Below, piece by piece: positions 26,298-35,877 of a DNA stretch of 64,000 bases (the first letter of the stretch is position 1; each line of letters begins with the position of its first letter). The notes beneath the pieces were generated by a model. It was not told where the DNA came from. It searched no databases and worked only from the letters and a program-made list of their open reading frames with translations. Position numbers and translations under genes: made by a program. Where the stretch lies: positions 186,001-250,000 of the forward strand of contig NZ_DYHZ01000003.1 in NCBI RefSeq assembly GCF_020723905.1. Reading direction: 5' to 3'. This DNA is from Anaerolinea thermophila (GTDB lineage: Bacteria; Chloroflexota; Anaerolineae; Anaerolineales; Anaerolineaceae).

Positions 26298-28724
26298 CTA
26301 AATTTTTTTGTTTCTTAATCTTAGGCTGTTGGTTACGACAAAGACACTGCTGAACGCCATTGCCAGTGCCGCAAGCATAGGAACGAGATACCCCAGCGCT
26401 GCAGCAGGGATGAGGATAGTGTTGTAGAAGAAAGCCCAGAACAGGTTTTGCTTAATCGTTCGCAGGGTTGCCCGAGAGAGTCGAATGGCTCGAGGTACCC
26501 CTCTTAAATCGCCACTGATGAGGACAACGGGAGCAGATGCCATTGCCACATCCGTCCCGGTGCCGATAGCAATGCCAATGTCCGCCTGAGCAAGCGCCGG
26601 CGCATCATTGACGCCGTCGCCCACCATAGCCACGGCATTGCCCTGTTCCTGCAATTTCTTAATTTCGGCTGCTTTTTCGCCGGGTAAAACCTCTGCCAGC
26701 ACCTCATCAATTCCAGCCTCTCGGGCTATGGCAAGGGCTGTCGGACGATTATCTCCAGTCAGCATGGCTACTTTAATCCCCATCTGATGAAGTTCTTCGA
26801 CGGCTTCGCGGGAACCGGACTTAATGGTATCGGCAATTCCAATCACTCCCACAGGCTGATCGTTTACCACCACAAGGACAGTGGTTTTTCCTTCCTGTTG
26901 CAATCTCTCAATGGATGGCTCTACACTGGTTAGCGCATATCCTCGCTGAATCATCATGCGAGGACTTCCCACCACCACTTTTAATCCATCAACTTCGGCT
27001 TCTACACCATTTCCTGCAGTTGCAAGAAATCCTTGCGGTTCGCTTAACTTCAAATCCCGGTTTCCGGATTCGGCAACAATGGCTTCTCCCAGTGGGTGTT
27101 CAGAGCCTTTTTCCACCGATGCAGCCAGCCTGAGAATGTCATTCTGGTTAAAGTCTGATGTGAGAGGAAGAATGTCTGTTACGGCGGGTTGTCCGCGAGT
27201 GATGGTGCCGGTTTTATCCAGCACAACTATTTTCACTGTTCCAGCGCGTTCAAGGGCTTCGGAATTTTTAAAAAGGATGCCCAGTTCTGCGCCTTTTCCA
27301 GTTCCTACCATAACCGCTGTTGGGGTGGCTAAACCCATTGCGCAGGGACAGGCAATCACCAGCACAGCCACCATGGTAATCAATGCCCGGGTGAATGGAG
27401 TTATGTCGGAATTTACAGGCAGGGGAGGTCCAAAGAACAACCAACCCAGAAAAGTGAATACTGCAATTACAATCACTGCCGGCACAAATACAGCCGAGAT
27501 GCGATCAACCAGTTTTTGTATGGGGGCTTTGGAGGCTTGGGCTTCTTCGACCAGTCGAATGATTTGAGCAAGAGCCGTATCTTTTCCGATGCGAGTGGCT
27601 TCAAATTTAATCAGCCCAAGTTTATTCAGCGTACCGCCGATGACCATTGCCCCGGGACCTTTTTCTACCGGCAGCGATTCTCCCGTGAGCATGGATTCAT
27701 CCACTGATGAACGTCCTTCAATCACAATGCCATCTACTGGGATTTTTTCACCCGGACGAACCATCACAATGTCGCCAATCTGAACTTCATCCACAGGGAT
27801 TTCCATTTCTTGCCCGTCACGGATGATGCGGGCGTTTTTTGGACGCAATCCCATGAGTTTCTTAATGGCTTCGCTGGTTCTACCCTTGGCACGGGCTTCA
27901 AGCAGTTTTCCCAGTTTGATCAGCACAATAATCACCGCGGCGGTTTCAAAATAAACATGACCGGAAATCCATCCCAGGGTGACAGGGATGGAGTAGAGAA
28001 ATGCCGCCGATGTCCCCAGCGCAACCAGCACATCCATATTAGCGGACCCGTTGCGCAGGGATTTATACGCACCGATGTAATATTGTCGTCCAACGTAGAA
28101 TTGCACGGGTAACGCCAGTACCAGCATTACCCACTTAATCCAAGAAGAATGGGAAACGGACATGGGTAAAAAGCCCAGATCCCCCGCCATAGAAAGGACG
28201 AACAATGGTATGGCGAAGATTAAACCAATAATCAGATGCCGCTTTTGCTGTTCAATCTCTTTTTGACGGGCAATACTTTCGGCATCTTCTGTCTCTACGC
28301 CTTCTTCAGCCGTTTCAAATCCCAGAGCATGAATGGCGCGACGCAGTTCTGTATAGGTGATTACAGTCGGAATGTAGCGAATGCGTACCCGCTCGCTGAC
28401 TACTGAAACCTGGACGGATAACACACCCTCAAGGCTGGCAAGGCTTTTTTCCAGTCTGCGCGCGTCGTTATCATCGCTCATGCGTTTTAAGAGAAAATCT
28501 GCTTCGCCTGTGGCTACGCCATATCCGGCCCGTTCAATCCGTTCAATCAGATCCGTTAATCCTGCCAGTGAGGGGTCAAATTCCACGCTGGCGCGCTCGG
28601 ATGAGAGGTTTACAATGGCAGTTTGCACCCCCTTGACCTTTTTCAAATTGCGCTCAACGGTTGCAACACAATTGGCGCAGGTCATTCCGGTAACCGGCAA
28701 GGTAATTTGTTTGGTTTGAGGCAT
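26298..28724 (-). CDS. copA: Copper-exporting P1B-type ATPase CopA
   Basis: Pumps Cu(I) out of the cytoplasm at the cost of ATP. The 808 residues hold an N-terminal metal-binding domain with GMTCANC (Cys16, Cys19), a second, degenerate HMA-like domain without its Cys pair (about 80-145), about eight membrane helices, the TGES actuator loop, the intramembrane CPC motif near 460, DKTGT (phosphorylated Asp near 500), SEHPLG (nucleotide site) and [11 protein letters not shown]. The last helix has [14 protein letters not shown], typical of Cu(I) pumps. The ATG at 28724 is preferred to the frame opening at 28745. Confidence 0.94.
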   Translation of the reverse strand: MPQTKQITLPVTGMTCANCVATVERNLKKVKGVQTAIVNLSSERASVEFDPSLAGLTDLIERIERAGYGVATGEADFLLKRMSDDNDARRLEKSLASLEGVLSVQVSVVSERVRIRYIPTVITYTELRRAIHALGFETAEEGVETEDAESIARQKEIEQQKRHLIIGLIFAIPLFVLSMAGDLGFLPMSVSHSSWIKWVMLVLALPVQFYVGRQYYIGAYKSLRNGSANMDVLVALGTSAAFLYSIPVTLGWISGHVYFETAAVIIVLIKLGKLLEARAKGRTSEAIKKLMGLRPKNARIIRDGQEMEIPVDEVQIGDIVMVRPGEKIPVDGIVIEGRSSVDESMLTGESLPVEKGPGAMVIGGTLNKLGLIKFEATRIGKDTALAQIIRLVEEAQASKAPIQKLVDRISAVFVPAVIVIAVFTFLGWLFFGPPLPVNSDITPFTRALITMVAVLVIACPCAMGLATPTAVMVGTGKGAELGILFKNSEALERAGTVKIVVLDKTGTITRGQPAVTDILPLTSDFNQNDILRLAASVEKGSEHPLGEAIVAESGNRDLKLSEPQGFLATAGNGVEAEVDGLKVVVGSPRMMIQRGYALTSVEPSIERLQQEGKTTVLVVVNDQPVGVIGIADTIKSGSREAVEELHQMGIKVAMLTGDNRPTALAIAREAGIDEVLAEVLPGEKAAEIKKLQEQGNAVAMVGDGVNDAPALAQADIGIAIGTGTDVAMASAPVVLISGDLRGVPRAIRLSRATLRTIKQNLFWAFFYNTILIPAAALGYLVPMLAALAMAFSSVFVVTNSLRLRNKKI

Positions 28725-28785
28725 ACTTAACCTTCCCTTCTTCAAATAAAAGAGGGATTCTCAAATGGGGTTGGCAAGCCTGGAA

Positions 28786-28992
28786 TTAACTTTCAGGTGG
28801 GTAATTGATTTCCCGAAGTGTCGCAACAATCTGCTCTTCTGTAGCCGGGGCATCAAAGGTAATCACAGCAATTTTGGTGTCTTTATCCGCCTTTACCTCT
28901 TTGATGCCCGGGAGTTCGCTCAGTTCAGAAGTAATGGTATGAACACAGTGGTTGCAGGAAATGTTGGGAATCTTGTAAGTGACAGTTTGCAT
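28786..28992 (-). CDS. copZ: CopZ-like copper chaperone
   Basis: A 68-residue heavy-metal-associated domain protein with the metal site NISCNHCVHTI (Cys13, Cys16) and the beta-alpha-beta-beta-alpha-beta length typical of CopZ/Atx1. It carries cytoplasmic Cu(I) to CopA and possibly to the repressor. It lies 61 bases before copA and 23 bases after csoR. Confidence 0.92.
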   Translation of the reverse strand: MQTVTYKIPNISCNHCVHTITSELSELPGIKEVKADKDTKIAVITFDAPATEEQIVATLREINYPPES

Positions 28993-29015
28993 GGATACCT
29001 CCAGTATGTTGTGTT

Positions 29016-29288
29016 TTATACACGAGTTGCGGCTTCAAAGACATCGCTGATTTCTTTCAAGACGCGTTCTCGTTCTTTGGGGTCCTCACCTTGAACGGCG
29101 GTAATGACACAGGAGTTCAGGTGCTGTTCGAGAAGGAGCGTGCTGACCTTATTGAGCGAAGATTGCACAGCCTGTATCTGACGGATGACGTCAATACAAT
29201 ATGCATCTTCCTCAAGCATTTTCTGAATACCCCTTAAATGCCCTTCGGCAATCTTCAGTCGATGAATGGCTTCGCTTCGATCATGCAT
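29016..29288 (-). CDS. csoR: CsoR-type copper-sensing repressor
   Basis: A 90-residue all-helical repressor of the DUF156/CsoR family that leaves DNA when it binds Cu(I). The C-H-C ligand set is present: Cys31 (AYCIDV), His56 and Cys60 (EQHLNSC). The ATG at 29288 follows AGGAGGA; the longer frame runs through the promoter and is rejected. A G/C-tract operator overlaps its promoter just upstream, so csoR probably represses itself, copZ, copA and the lipoprotein gene. Confidence 0.92.
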   Translation of the reverse strand: MHDRSEAIHRLKIAEGHLRGIQKMLEEDAYCIDVIRQIQAVQSSLNKVSTLLLEQHLNSCVITAVQGEDPKERERVLKEISDVFEAATRV

Positions 29289-29305
29289 ACAAAATCCTCC
29301 TGGTT

Positions 29306-29329
29306 GCCCCACCCCCCTGGGGGGGGGTA
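29306..29329 (-). promoter_or_regulatory. CsoR-type operator
   Basis: GCCCCACCCCCC-T-GGGGGGGGG-TA is a GC-tract inverted repeat flanked by TA, the shape of known CsoR/RcnR-family sites. It starts about six bases downstream of the -10 box of the csoR promoter, over the transcription start, so bound repressor would block the polymerase. Confidence 0.75.
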
Positions 29330-29334
29330 AAAAT

Positions 29335-29362
29335 AGTATATCATGAAAATGCAGAAAATCAA
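29335..29362 (-). promoter_or_regulatory. Promoter of the csoR-copZ-copA operon
   Basis: On the minus strand TTGATT (29357-29362) and TATACT (29335-29340) with a 16-base spacer, about 50 bases before the csoR ATG. The operator lies directly downstream of the -10 box. Confidence 0.75.
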
Positions 29363-29441
29363 GAGGAATTAAATCCACTTTACATTGTCAGAGATAAAGA
29401 GAGAAAAAGAAAGGATTTTTCTGAGAAGATAGATTATCTCG

Positions 29442-30269
29442 TTAATCGCAATCGAAAATCTGGCATTTTGGACAGAAGTGGGTGCCTCTTTGCCCTACAG
29501 TTATGCGCTCAATAGGGGCTCCGCAGTTCAAACATGGCTCGCCTGTGCGTTGATACACCCGGAAAGAATTTTGAAACTCACCCCCGCGATACACCCAATC
29601 AATGCTGGCGCCGTTTTTTTGAATGCCTTCCTCCAAAACCTGTCGAATAGCACTGAGGAGGCGTGTGCTTTCTTCCTGATTTAAAGTGTGAGAGAGACGC
29701 CTGGGGTGTATTTGTGCCAGGAACAATGCCTCATCGGAGTAAATGTTGCCCACACCTGCCAGAAATCTCTGATCCAGCAAAAGGGGTTTGATCTGGCGTC
29801 GATATGTTAGCAACCGCTCATGAAACTGCTCTGGAGACAGGGTTTCATCCAGAGGTTCGGGTCCCAGATTTCCAATGATTTGATTGGGATCATCAACCAG
29901 CCAGACTCGCCCAAATTTCCTGGCGTCATTGAAAACCAGTCGAAGCCCATCAGAGAATTCAAACCACATGCGATCGTGAGATTGCAGGGGAGAGGTTGAC
30001 GGTTCAACTCTTAAGTCGCCGCTCATGCGCAGGTGAATAAACAGATGTGCCGAACGCAACTTGATCCAGATGAACTTTCCCCGCCGATGGATTTCTCGAA
30101 TTTCTTCCCCTGTAATTTTTTCCTGAAATGTTATCAGGTCTGGATGGGCAACCGTTTTTTGCCAGGCAATCTTTGTAGATACAATTTGCTTCCCTGAGAT
30201 GGATGGAGCCCCCCTGCCTCCATCCCGTAATGCTGAAACAATCGTCTGAACTTCAGGTAATTCAGGCAT
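29442..30269 (-). CDS. mutM: Formamidopyrimidine-DNA glycosylase
   Basis: Removes 8-oxoguanine and ring-opened purines from DNA and nicks the abasic site. The 275 residues start MPELPEVQ, where Pro2 is the nucleophile and Glu3 the acid. The conserved Lys is in RRGKFIWI, and the C-terminal zinc finger is CLNCGAPIER...HFCPKC. Asn and Tyr of the helix-two-turn-helix lie in AGVGNIYSDEALF. It stands 14 bases downstream of prs on the same strand. Confidence 0.95.
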   Translation of the reverse strand: MPELPEVQTIVSALRDGGRGAPSISGKQIVSTKIAWQKTVAHPDLITFQEKITGEEIREIHRRGKFIWIKLRSAHLFIHLRMSGDLRVEPSTSPLQSHDRMWFEFSDGLRLVFNDARKFGRVWLVDDPNQIIGNLGPEPLDETLSPEQFHERLLTYRRQIKPLLLDQRFLAGVGNIYSDEALFLAQIHPRRLSHTLNQEESTRLLSAIRQVLEEGIQKNGASIDWVYRGGEFQNSFRVYQRTGEPCLNCGAPIERITVGQRGTHFCPKCQIFDCD

Positions 30270-30283
30270 GTGGTCAAAATGGA

Positions 30284-31267
30284 TTACTCGTTAAACATCT
30301 CGCCGACACTGCGTCCCTGATTGGCGCGGAGGATCACTTCACCCAGTAAGGGGGCTACCGATAAGATTTTTAACCGGTCACCAAACAGTGCCTTCTTTTC
30401 ATCCGGGATGGGGATGCTATCCGTGGTGATAAATTCTGTAACGGGCAAACTGGCTAACCGTTGTGCAGCATTGGCAGAAAAGACCGGGTGTACAAATACC
30501 ATGTACACATTCCGTGCCCCATTTTCTTTGAGAATATTCACCGCTTCAACCATGGTTCCGCCAGTGTCAATCTCATCATCTACCAGAACGCAATCCCGTC
30601 CACTGACTTCACCAATGATCGTCAATGCGCGCGCTTTTGCATCGTTAGCCACACGACGTTTTTCGATAAATGCCATGGGGGCATCAATCGCTGCGGCAAA
30701 GTTTCTACCCTTCTTCGCAAACCCAAGGTCAGCAGTGACCAGAACAGGGGAATGCATTTTGGGTTTGATGGAGTGAAGGTAATCTACCAGAATGTGAAAT
30801 GCTGTCAGCACATCGCCTGGAATGGTGAAGAATCCCTGAATTTGCCCGGCGTGAAGATCTAAGGTGATATAGCGGTCTGCGCCAGCCACCTCAATCATAT
30901 CTGCAACCAATCGCGCTGTAATGGGAACGCGAGGCTGATCCTTCTTGTCTGAGCGAGCATAACACAGGTATGGTATCACCGCAGTGATTCTTGCTGCCGA
31001 GTCTAGCCGCAGGGTTTGAATCATAATGAGCAATTCCATCAGGTTGCGGTGTACCGGAGCGGAAGTTGTCTGGATGACGTAACAGTCCTGTCCGCGAACA
31101 CTGCTGTGCAGTTTTACAAAGAGGTTTTCGTTAGGAAAAACGACCACATCCCGTCCATTAACAGGAACCCCCAGATACTCAGCAACTTTATTGGTAAGTT
31201 CGGTGGATGCGGAGCCTGCATACAGTTTAATATCTCCATACATCCTTTCATGTCGCCCGTGGTGCAT
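30284..31267 (-). CDS. prs: Ribose-phosphate pyrophosphokinase
   Basis: Makes PRPP from ribose 5-phosphate and ATP for nucleotide, His and Trp synthesis. The 327 residues include YARSDKKDQPRVPIT, ITLDLHAGQIQGFF (catalytic loop and metal His) and CVLVDDEIDTGGTMVEA (PRPP-binding loop). The ATG at 31267 is one base after the stop of the GNAT gene and has GGAAG seven bases upstream. A second ATG at 31243 gives the usual family N-terminus (MYGDIKLYAGSAS) but lacks a spaced ribosome site. Either is possible. Confidence 0.93.
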   Translation of the reverse strand: MHHGRHERMYGDIKLYAGSASTELTNKVAEYLGVPVNGRDVVVFPNENLFVKLHSSVRGQDCYVIQTTSAPVHRNLMELLIMIQTLRLDSAARITAVIPYLCYARSDKKDQPRVPITARLVADMIEVAGADRYITLDLHAGQIQGFFTIPGDVLTAFHILVDYLHSIKPKMHSPVLVTADLGFAKKGRNFAAAIDAPMAFIEKRRVANDAKARALTIIGEVSGRDCVLVDDEIDTGGTMVEAVNILKENGARNVYMVFVHPVFSANAAQRLASLPVTEFITTDSIPIPDEKKALFGDRLKILSVAPLLGEVILRANQGRSVGEMFNE

Positions 31268-31268
31268 A

Positions 31269-31820
31269 TTACGCTTCCTCCCGTGTGGTTGCCTGCCACT
31301 CCGAACGAAGCACAGACATTACCACCATATCTGAATAGTATCCATTTCGATAAACGGCTTGTCGTAAGACTCCCTCTCTCACAAAGCCAGCCCGTTCATA
31401 GGCTCGAATACCTCTCACATTTTCAACGTCAACGCGCAGGTACACGCGATTTAAGTTCAAGGTTTCAAAGGCGTGTTTTACCATTAGTTGCATGGCTTCT
31501 CTTCCAAATCCCTGGTTCCAGAACCGTTTGTCTCCTATCAGAATGCCAACTTCTGCACTGCGATGCACCCAATTTAAATCAAACAGGGAAATGTTACCGA
31601 TCAGACGCCAGTCATCCCCTTCTTTTGCCTCAATGGCAAGGGGACGTTCTGGTTTTGGATGCTTCAAAACCTGTTCGTACCACATCTCTTCTTCTTCCAA
31701 AGAGAGGGGGATGTTCACTGTGATAAATTGCCGTACCTCTGGATCGCCAAGCCACTCGACAAAGAAAGGCAAATCACTTCGCTGAATCGGTCGAAGTCTT
31801 ATCCGTTGAGAAGAAATCAT
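31269..31820 (-). CDS. GNAT N-acetyltransferase (RimJ/RimL type)
   Basis: A 183-residue acetyl-CoA-dependent acetyltransferase. It has RIRLRPIQRSDLPFF at the start, EVGILIGDKRFWNQGFGREAM (the acetyl-CoA loop, here Q/R-x-x-G-x-G/A-like) and LRVDVENVRGIRAYERAGF, typical of the RimJ/RimL/SpeG group. The substrate could be a ribosomal protein N-terminus, an amino acid or a polyamine; the sequence does not tell. AGGAG precedes the ATG. It sits directly upstream of prs with one base between them. Confidence 0.85.
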   Translation of the reverse strand: MISSQRIRLRPIQRSDLPFFVEWLGDPEVRQFITVNIPLSLEEEEMWYEQVLKHPKPERPLAIEAKEGDDWRLIGNISLFDLNWVHRSAEVGILIGDKRFWNQGFGREAMQLMVKHAFETLNLNRVYLRVDVENVRGIRAYERAGFVREGVLRQAVYRNGYYSDMVVMSVLRSEWQATTREEA

Positions 31821-31928
31821 TTTTTTCTCCTGATTTTACAACCTTCAATTATAAGCGAGGTTACCTGAATTGTTTTATGGCTTTTCTTAAAATCCAGTAG
31901 TTTTTTAGAACCAACATTTGCAATAAAA

Positions 31929-31955
31929 GTCCCCACACCTTTAGGGTGCGGGGAC
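31929..31955 (-). terminator. Terminator after aspS
   Basis: A GC-rich hairpin (GTCCCC-x-CACC / GGTG-x-GGGGAC with one mismatch). On the minus strand it is followed by TTTTATTG, 23 bases beyond the aspS stop. Confidence 0.75.
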
Positions 31956-31977
31956 AAGAGGACAAGACTAAACCGGG

Positions 31978-33759
31978 TTATGGTTCGGTTTTTTTCTCTT
32001 CTGGCAATTCCACGCGGATATGCAGTTCCTGCAACTGCTTTTCGGTAGCAGGAGAGGGAGCATCCGCCATCAGATCGCGAGCGGCCTGGTTCTTGGGGAA
32101 AGCGATGACCTCCCGGATATTGGGCTCATCTGCCAGAAGCATCACCAGACGGTCAATTCCCGGTGCCATACCACCATGGGGTGGTGCGCCGTACTCAAAG
32201 GCTTCCAGCATATGCCCGAATTTGCGCTGGATATCTTCATCCTTCAAACCCAGCAGTTGGAAAATCTTAAATTGGATATCCCGCCGGTGAATCCGGATGG
32301 AACCGGAAGCCATTTCGTAGCCGTTACACACCATATCATAAGCATCCGAAAGAATGCTGGCTGGATCGGTGTCAAATTTATCCAGGTCTTCCATCTTGGG
32401 CATCGTGAAGGGATGGTGTGCAGCGTCCCATTTTTTCTCTTCTTCATTCCACTCAAACATCGGGAAATCCACCACCCAGGCAAATGCCAGCACGTCCCTG
32501 TCGGCTAATTTAAGTCGGTCTCGGAAATACAATCGCAGTGCCCCCAGTGTCTTATTGGCAACCTCTCGGGTATCGGCAACAAACAATACCAGGTCTCCTG
32601 TCCTGGCACCGGTCAATGCCTGCAGGGCTTCGACCTCTGCGGGGGTTATGAATTTCTGCGCTGTGCCTTTGATCCCTTCAGCAGTCAATGCCAGCGTTGC
32701 CAGCCCTTTTGCGCCTTGTTCTTTTGCAAAGGTTGTCAGGTCATCCACCTCTTTACGGGTGTACTCGGCGCATCCTGGGGCTACAATGCATTTGACCACC
32801 CCCCCGCTTTTTAACGTGTTCTGGAACACCATGAAGGAACTGTTTGCAAAGATGGTACTGCAGTCGTGTAGTTCCAAACCAAAGCGAAGATCTGGCTTAT
32901 CGGTGCCGTAACGCTCTACTGCCTCACGATAGGTAAGTTTGGGCCAGGGGGAAGCCAGCAAACGTTTGTGGGGAGCGACGGCAGGAATCATTGCGGTAAA
33001 CAAACCTTCCACCATGTTCAGCACATCATCCCGCTGGACAAAAGACATTTCCAGGTCCAGCTGGGTGAATTCGGGCTGACGGTCACCGCGCAAGTCTTCA
33101 TCGCGGAAGCACCGCGCAATCTGGAAATAACGATCCACACCAGAGACCATCAGTAATTGTTTTAATTGTTGTGGGGATTGAGGAAGCGCATAGAACATCC
33201 CCGGATGAACCCGGCTGGGCACCAGATAGTCACGGGCGCCTTCCGGCGTGGTCTTGAATAAAATGGGCGTTTCTACCTCAATAAACCCCTGCTGATCCAG
33301 ATAGTCCCGGATGAACTTGACCACTTTGTGACGAAGGATGAGATTGCGCTGCATACGTTCCCGGCGCAGGTCAAGATACCGGTATTTTAAACGCAGGCTT
33401 TCCTCTACCTCTTCCTCTTTATTGACCAGGAAAGGCAATGGTTTCGCAGGGTTTAAGACTTCGCATTCCAGTACATCAACTTCAATTTCTCCGGTAGGCA
33501 GGTGAGGATTTTCTGCTCCTTCCGGGCGTCGTCGAACAACCCCTTTGACCTGGAGGACCCATTCTGCGCGAGCACTCTGGATCACCGCCACCTTTGGGTT
33601 GGAAGGATTGGCAACAATTTGAACAATACCGTATCGATCGCGTAAATCAATAAAAGTAATACCGCCATGATCTCGCTGCCGGTGCACCCAGCCAGACAGG
33701 ATAACCGTTTGTCCAACATGAGTGGGGCGTAGTTCGCCACAAGTATGTGTCCGGTACAT
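31978..33759 (-). CDS. aspS: Aspartyl-tRNA synthetase (bacterial type)
   Basis: Charges tRNA-Asp. The 593 residues have the bacterial layout: an N-terminal OB fold that binds the anticodon ([22 protein letters not shown]), the class II core with [20 protein letters not shown] (motif 2), a GAD insert (about 290-420), and motif 3 in [14 protein letters not shown]. Whether it also charges tRNA-Asn cannot be read by eye. It ends at a clear terminator. Confidence 0.95.
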   Translation of the reverse strand: MYRTHTCGELRPTHVGQTVILSGWVHRQRDHGGITFIDLRDRYGIVQIVANPSNPKVAVIQSARAEWVLQVKGVVRRRPEGAENPHLPTGEIEVDVLECEVLNPAKPLPFLVNKEEEVEESLRLKYRYLDLRRERMQRNLILRHKVVKFIRDYLDQQGFIEVETPILFKTTPEGARDYLVPSRVHPGMFYALPQSPQQLKQLLMVSGVDRYFQIARCFRDEDLRGDRQPEFTQLDLEMSFVQRDDVLNMVEGLFTAMIPAVAPHKRLLASPWPKLTYREAVERYGTDKPDLRFGLELHDCSTIFANSSFMVFQNTLKSGGVVKCIVAPGCAEYTRKEVDDLTTFAKEQGAKGLATLALTAEGIKGTAQKFITPAEVEALQALTGARTGDLVLFVADTREVANKTLGALRLYFRDRLKLADRDVLAFAWVVDFPMFEWNEEEKKWDAAHHPFTMPKMEDLDKFDTDPASILSDAYDMVCNGYEMASGSIRIHRRDIQFKIFQLLGLKDEDIQRKFGHMLEAFEYGAPPHGGMAPGIDRLVMLLADEPNIREVIAFPKNQAARDLMADAPSPATEKQLQELHIRVELPEEKKTEP

Positions 33760-33858
33760 TTAGCACTTCCTCATTCACAAAATATTCTTAGACGGCAATT
33801 TTAACACAGCCGATGGTTTCCACCAAACCGAATTTGCTGGTAGAAAAGTTGGTTGTCG

Positions 33859-34797
33859 TTAGTCCAGAAGGTATTTCACAGCTTCGGCTGGGGAAAGTTC
33901 CCGTTGAAGCACACGTTCCACTACCTGATTAAGACGGGTTTCTCCAACCTGGTGCTTCCAATGTTCCAGCAAAATCTCCTGGACGCGTTCCAGAATTTCG
34001 GTGAGCACCCTGCTTCTTTCACGCGTTGTCCAGAGAGAATGTGTTTTCAGATATTCTCCATGGCGGAAGATGGCATCGATAATTTCTACAATTCCTTCTC
34101 CGTTAACAGCGCTGGCGCGCAATAGAGGAGGTTTCCAGCCATTCTGTTCCCTGGTTTGGGGGAACATTTCCAGCATTAAATTGAGTGCACGAAGGGTATT
34201 TTCTACTCCGGGTAGATCCGCCTTGTTCACCACCAGAATATCGGCGATTTCCAGAATCCCCGCCTTGATTGCCTGAACGTCATCTCCCAGACCCGGTGCA
34301 TCCACCACAATGACTGTGTGGGCAAGACGGGCAACTTCGACTTCTGATTGTCCAGTGCCTACCGTCTCCACCAGGATCATGCCGAAACCGAGAGCGTCCA
34401 GTACCTGAACGATAGCAGATGTTGCCCTTGCCACCCCTCCCAGTGCACCGCGGGAAGCCATAGAGCGGACAAACACCCCGGAATCGCCTGCTAAATCCCG
34501 CATACGCACCCGGTCTCCCAGTAAAGCGCCGCCTGTAAATGGGCTGGATGGATCCACTGCCACAATTGCGACTTTAGGAGCGTCCTGGCGTGAACGAATA
34601 GCCTTTGCTAACTGGTTTGCCAGAGAGGATTTGCCCGTTCCTGGTGCTCCTGTCAATCCGACAATGTGGGCATTACCCGTTCGCGGGTAAAGACGTTGCA
34701 GTGCCTCTTGCCCAAAAGAAGTGTTGTTTTCTACCTGTGTCAGCAGACGGGCAATGGCAAGCCGTTCTCCTGCCAGGGCGCGTTCCACCAGGTCCAT
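33859..34797 (-). CDS. meaB: MeaB/ArgK-type GTPase, chaperone of a B12-dependent mutase
   Basis: A G3E-family GTPase that loads and protects adenosylcobalamin in acyl-CoA mutases. The 312 residues hold GAPGTGKSSLANQL (Walker A), VDPSSPFTGGALLGDRVRM, a typical MeaB stretch, VETVGTGQSEVEVA (switch region) and VVNKADLPG (NKAD). The start codon overlaps the stop of the mutase subunit gene (TGATG), so the two are made together. The large mutase subunit is not in the window. Confidence 0.92.
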   Translation of the reverse strand: MDLVERALAGERLAIARLLTQVENNTSFGQEALQRLYPRTGNAHIVGLTGAPGTGKSSLANQLAKAIRSRQDAPKVAIVAVDPSSPFTGGALLGDRVRMRDLAGDSGVFVRSMASRGALGGVARATSAIVQVLDALGFGMILVETVGTGQSEVEVARLAHTVIVVDAPGLGDDVQAIKAGILEIADILVVNKADLPGVENTLRALNLMLEMFPQTREQNGWKPPLLRASAVNGEGIVEIIDAIFRHGEYLKTHSLWTTRERSRVLTEILERVQEILLEHWKHQVGETRLNQVVERVLQRELSPAEAVKYLLD

Positions 34798-35204
34798 CAG
34801 ACTTTTTCACCCAGTACGGCTTCTTGAATGTCTCGCACAACCACTTCTGTGCTGGTGCCGGGACCATAGACTGCATAAACTCCGGCTTCTTTGAGGGGAG
34901 GGATGTCCTCCTCTGGAATAATACCGCCCACAAACACCTTAACCTCTTCCTGCCCGTTTTTTCGAATCAGTTCAATGATTCGAGGAACCAGTGCCATATG
35001 TGCCCCTGAGAGAATGGATAGTCCAACCACGTCCACATCTTCCTGAAGGGCGGCTTCTGCAATCATTTCAGGGGTTTGACGCAAACCGGTATAAATGACT
35101 TCCATCCCTGCATCACGCAGAGCCTGGGCAATAATTTTTGCTCCACGGTCGTGACCATCCAACCCCGGTTTTGCAATGAGAACCCGAATCTTTCGATCGT
35201 TCAT
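34797..35204 (-). CDS. Cobalamin-binding subunit of a methylmalonyl-CoA-mutase-type enzyme
   Basis: A 135-residue stand-alone B12-binding domain. [12 protein letters not shown] carries the DxHxxG motif whose His binds cobalt, [10 protein letters not shown] is the SxL strand, and [10 protein letters not shown] is the GG loop that holds the nucleotide tail. The size fits the small (C-terminal) subunit of two-part mutases. The ATG at 35204 follows GAGGAG. With meaB it forms a two-gene unit without the catalytic barrel subunit. The partner could be methylmalonyl-, ethylmalonyl- or isobutyryl-CoA mutase. Confidence 0.88.
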   Translation of the reverse strand: MNDRKIRVLIAKPGLDGHDRGAKIIAQALRDAGMEVIYTGLRQTPEMIAEAALQEDVDVVGLSILSGAHMALVPRIIELIRKNGQEEVKVFVGGIIPEEDIPPLKEAGVYAVYGPGTSTEVVVRDIQEAVLGEKV

Positions 35205-35385
35205 TGCTTTACTCCTCATTTATTCAATCAGTTCATCCTGGATTATAAACGGAAAGGCTCTCTTTTTCTCCGGACATTACTCATATTTTGAACATCCTTA
35301 ATTCCTTTCTCTAAAAGGTTAGACAATCTTCCTTCTCTTTTGGATCCTTGCAGTATGATGTGATTGAAAAATTTTTTATGGTATA

Positions 35386-35409
35386 TTTATTGAAAGAAAT
35401 TGCAATAAA
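35386..35409. promoter_or_regulatory. Inverted repeat before the Fur-family gene (possible operator)
   Basis: TTTATTG and CAATAAA are exact reverse complements separated by 10 bases, ending 13 bases before the ATG at 35423. The location fits autoregulation. The spacing differs from a classic 7-1-7 Fur box, so the assignment is tentative. Confidence 0.35.
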
Positions 35410-35422
35410 GAAATTTCTCACT

Positions 35423-35842
35423 ATGTCAGAAAAGGAACCTGCTCAAACACTACACCAGCAGGGCTACCGTGTCACTCCTCAACGGCTGGCTATTTTGAAC
35501 GTTATAGAAGAGAGTGATGGTCATCTCTCTGCTATGGAGGTGTACGAAAGAACGCGGAAAATCCTCCCGGGGGTGACCGAAGCCACTATTTATCGTAACC
35601 TTGATTTTTTAGTCGATCAGGGCTTGATTTTGATGGCGCACGTTGGAAGTGGGAAGGTTGTTTATGAGTCCACCCGTCGTTTGCATCATCATCTGATTTG
35701 CAGAAAGTGTGGTGCTTCTCAAGAAATTCCCCATACCCTCCTCACCAATCTCTTTGAGGAATTATCCCGAGTGAGTGGGTATCAGGTGGATACATTTCAT
35801 GTAACGTTTTTTGGAATTTGTTCAAATTGTCAATCTGAATAA
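35423..35842 (+). CDS. Fur-family metal-responsive regulator
   Basis: A 139-residue repressor with a winged helix ([33 protein letters not shown]) and a dimerisation domain with the metal-binding HHHLICRKC and the structural Cys pairs CRKC and CSNC. The frame opens at 35348, but ATG 35423 (MSEKEPAQ) gives the usual length; no strong ribosome site is seen. It lies 35 bases before cbiM, so it probably controls the cobalt/nickel transporter. The metal (Ni, Co, Fe, Zn or peroxide sensing) cannot be decided from the sequence. Confidence 0.88.
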   Translation: MSEKEPAQTLHQQGYRVTPQRLAILNVIEESDGHLSAMEVYERTRKILPGVTEATIYRNLDFLVDQGLILMAHVGSGKVVYESTRRLHHHLICRKCGASQEIPHTLLTNLFEELSRVSGYQVDTFHVTFFGICSNCQSE

Positions 35843-35877
35843 GAGGTTATATTTCATTCCTTTTTGAGGAGGTCAGT

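Noticed and set aside
29306-29329. Run of nine Gs as a sequencing artefact or phase-variation tract
   Set aside because: The run is half of a C/G inverted repeat placed exactly where a CsoR operator belongs, and it is outside any coding frame.
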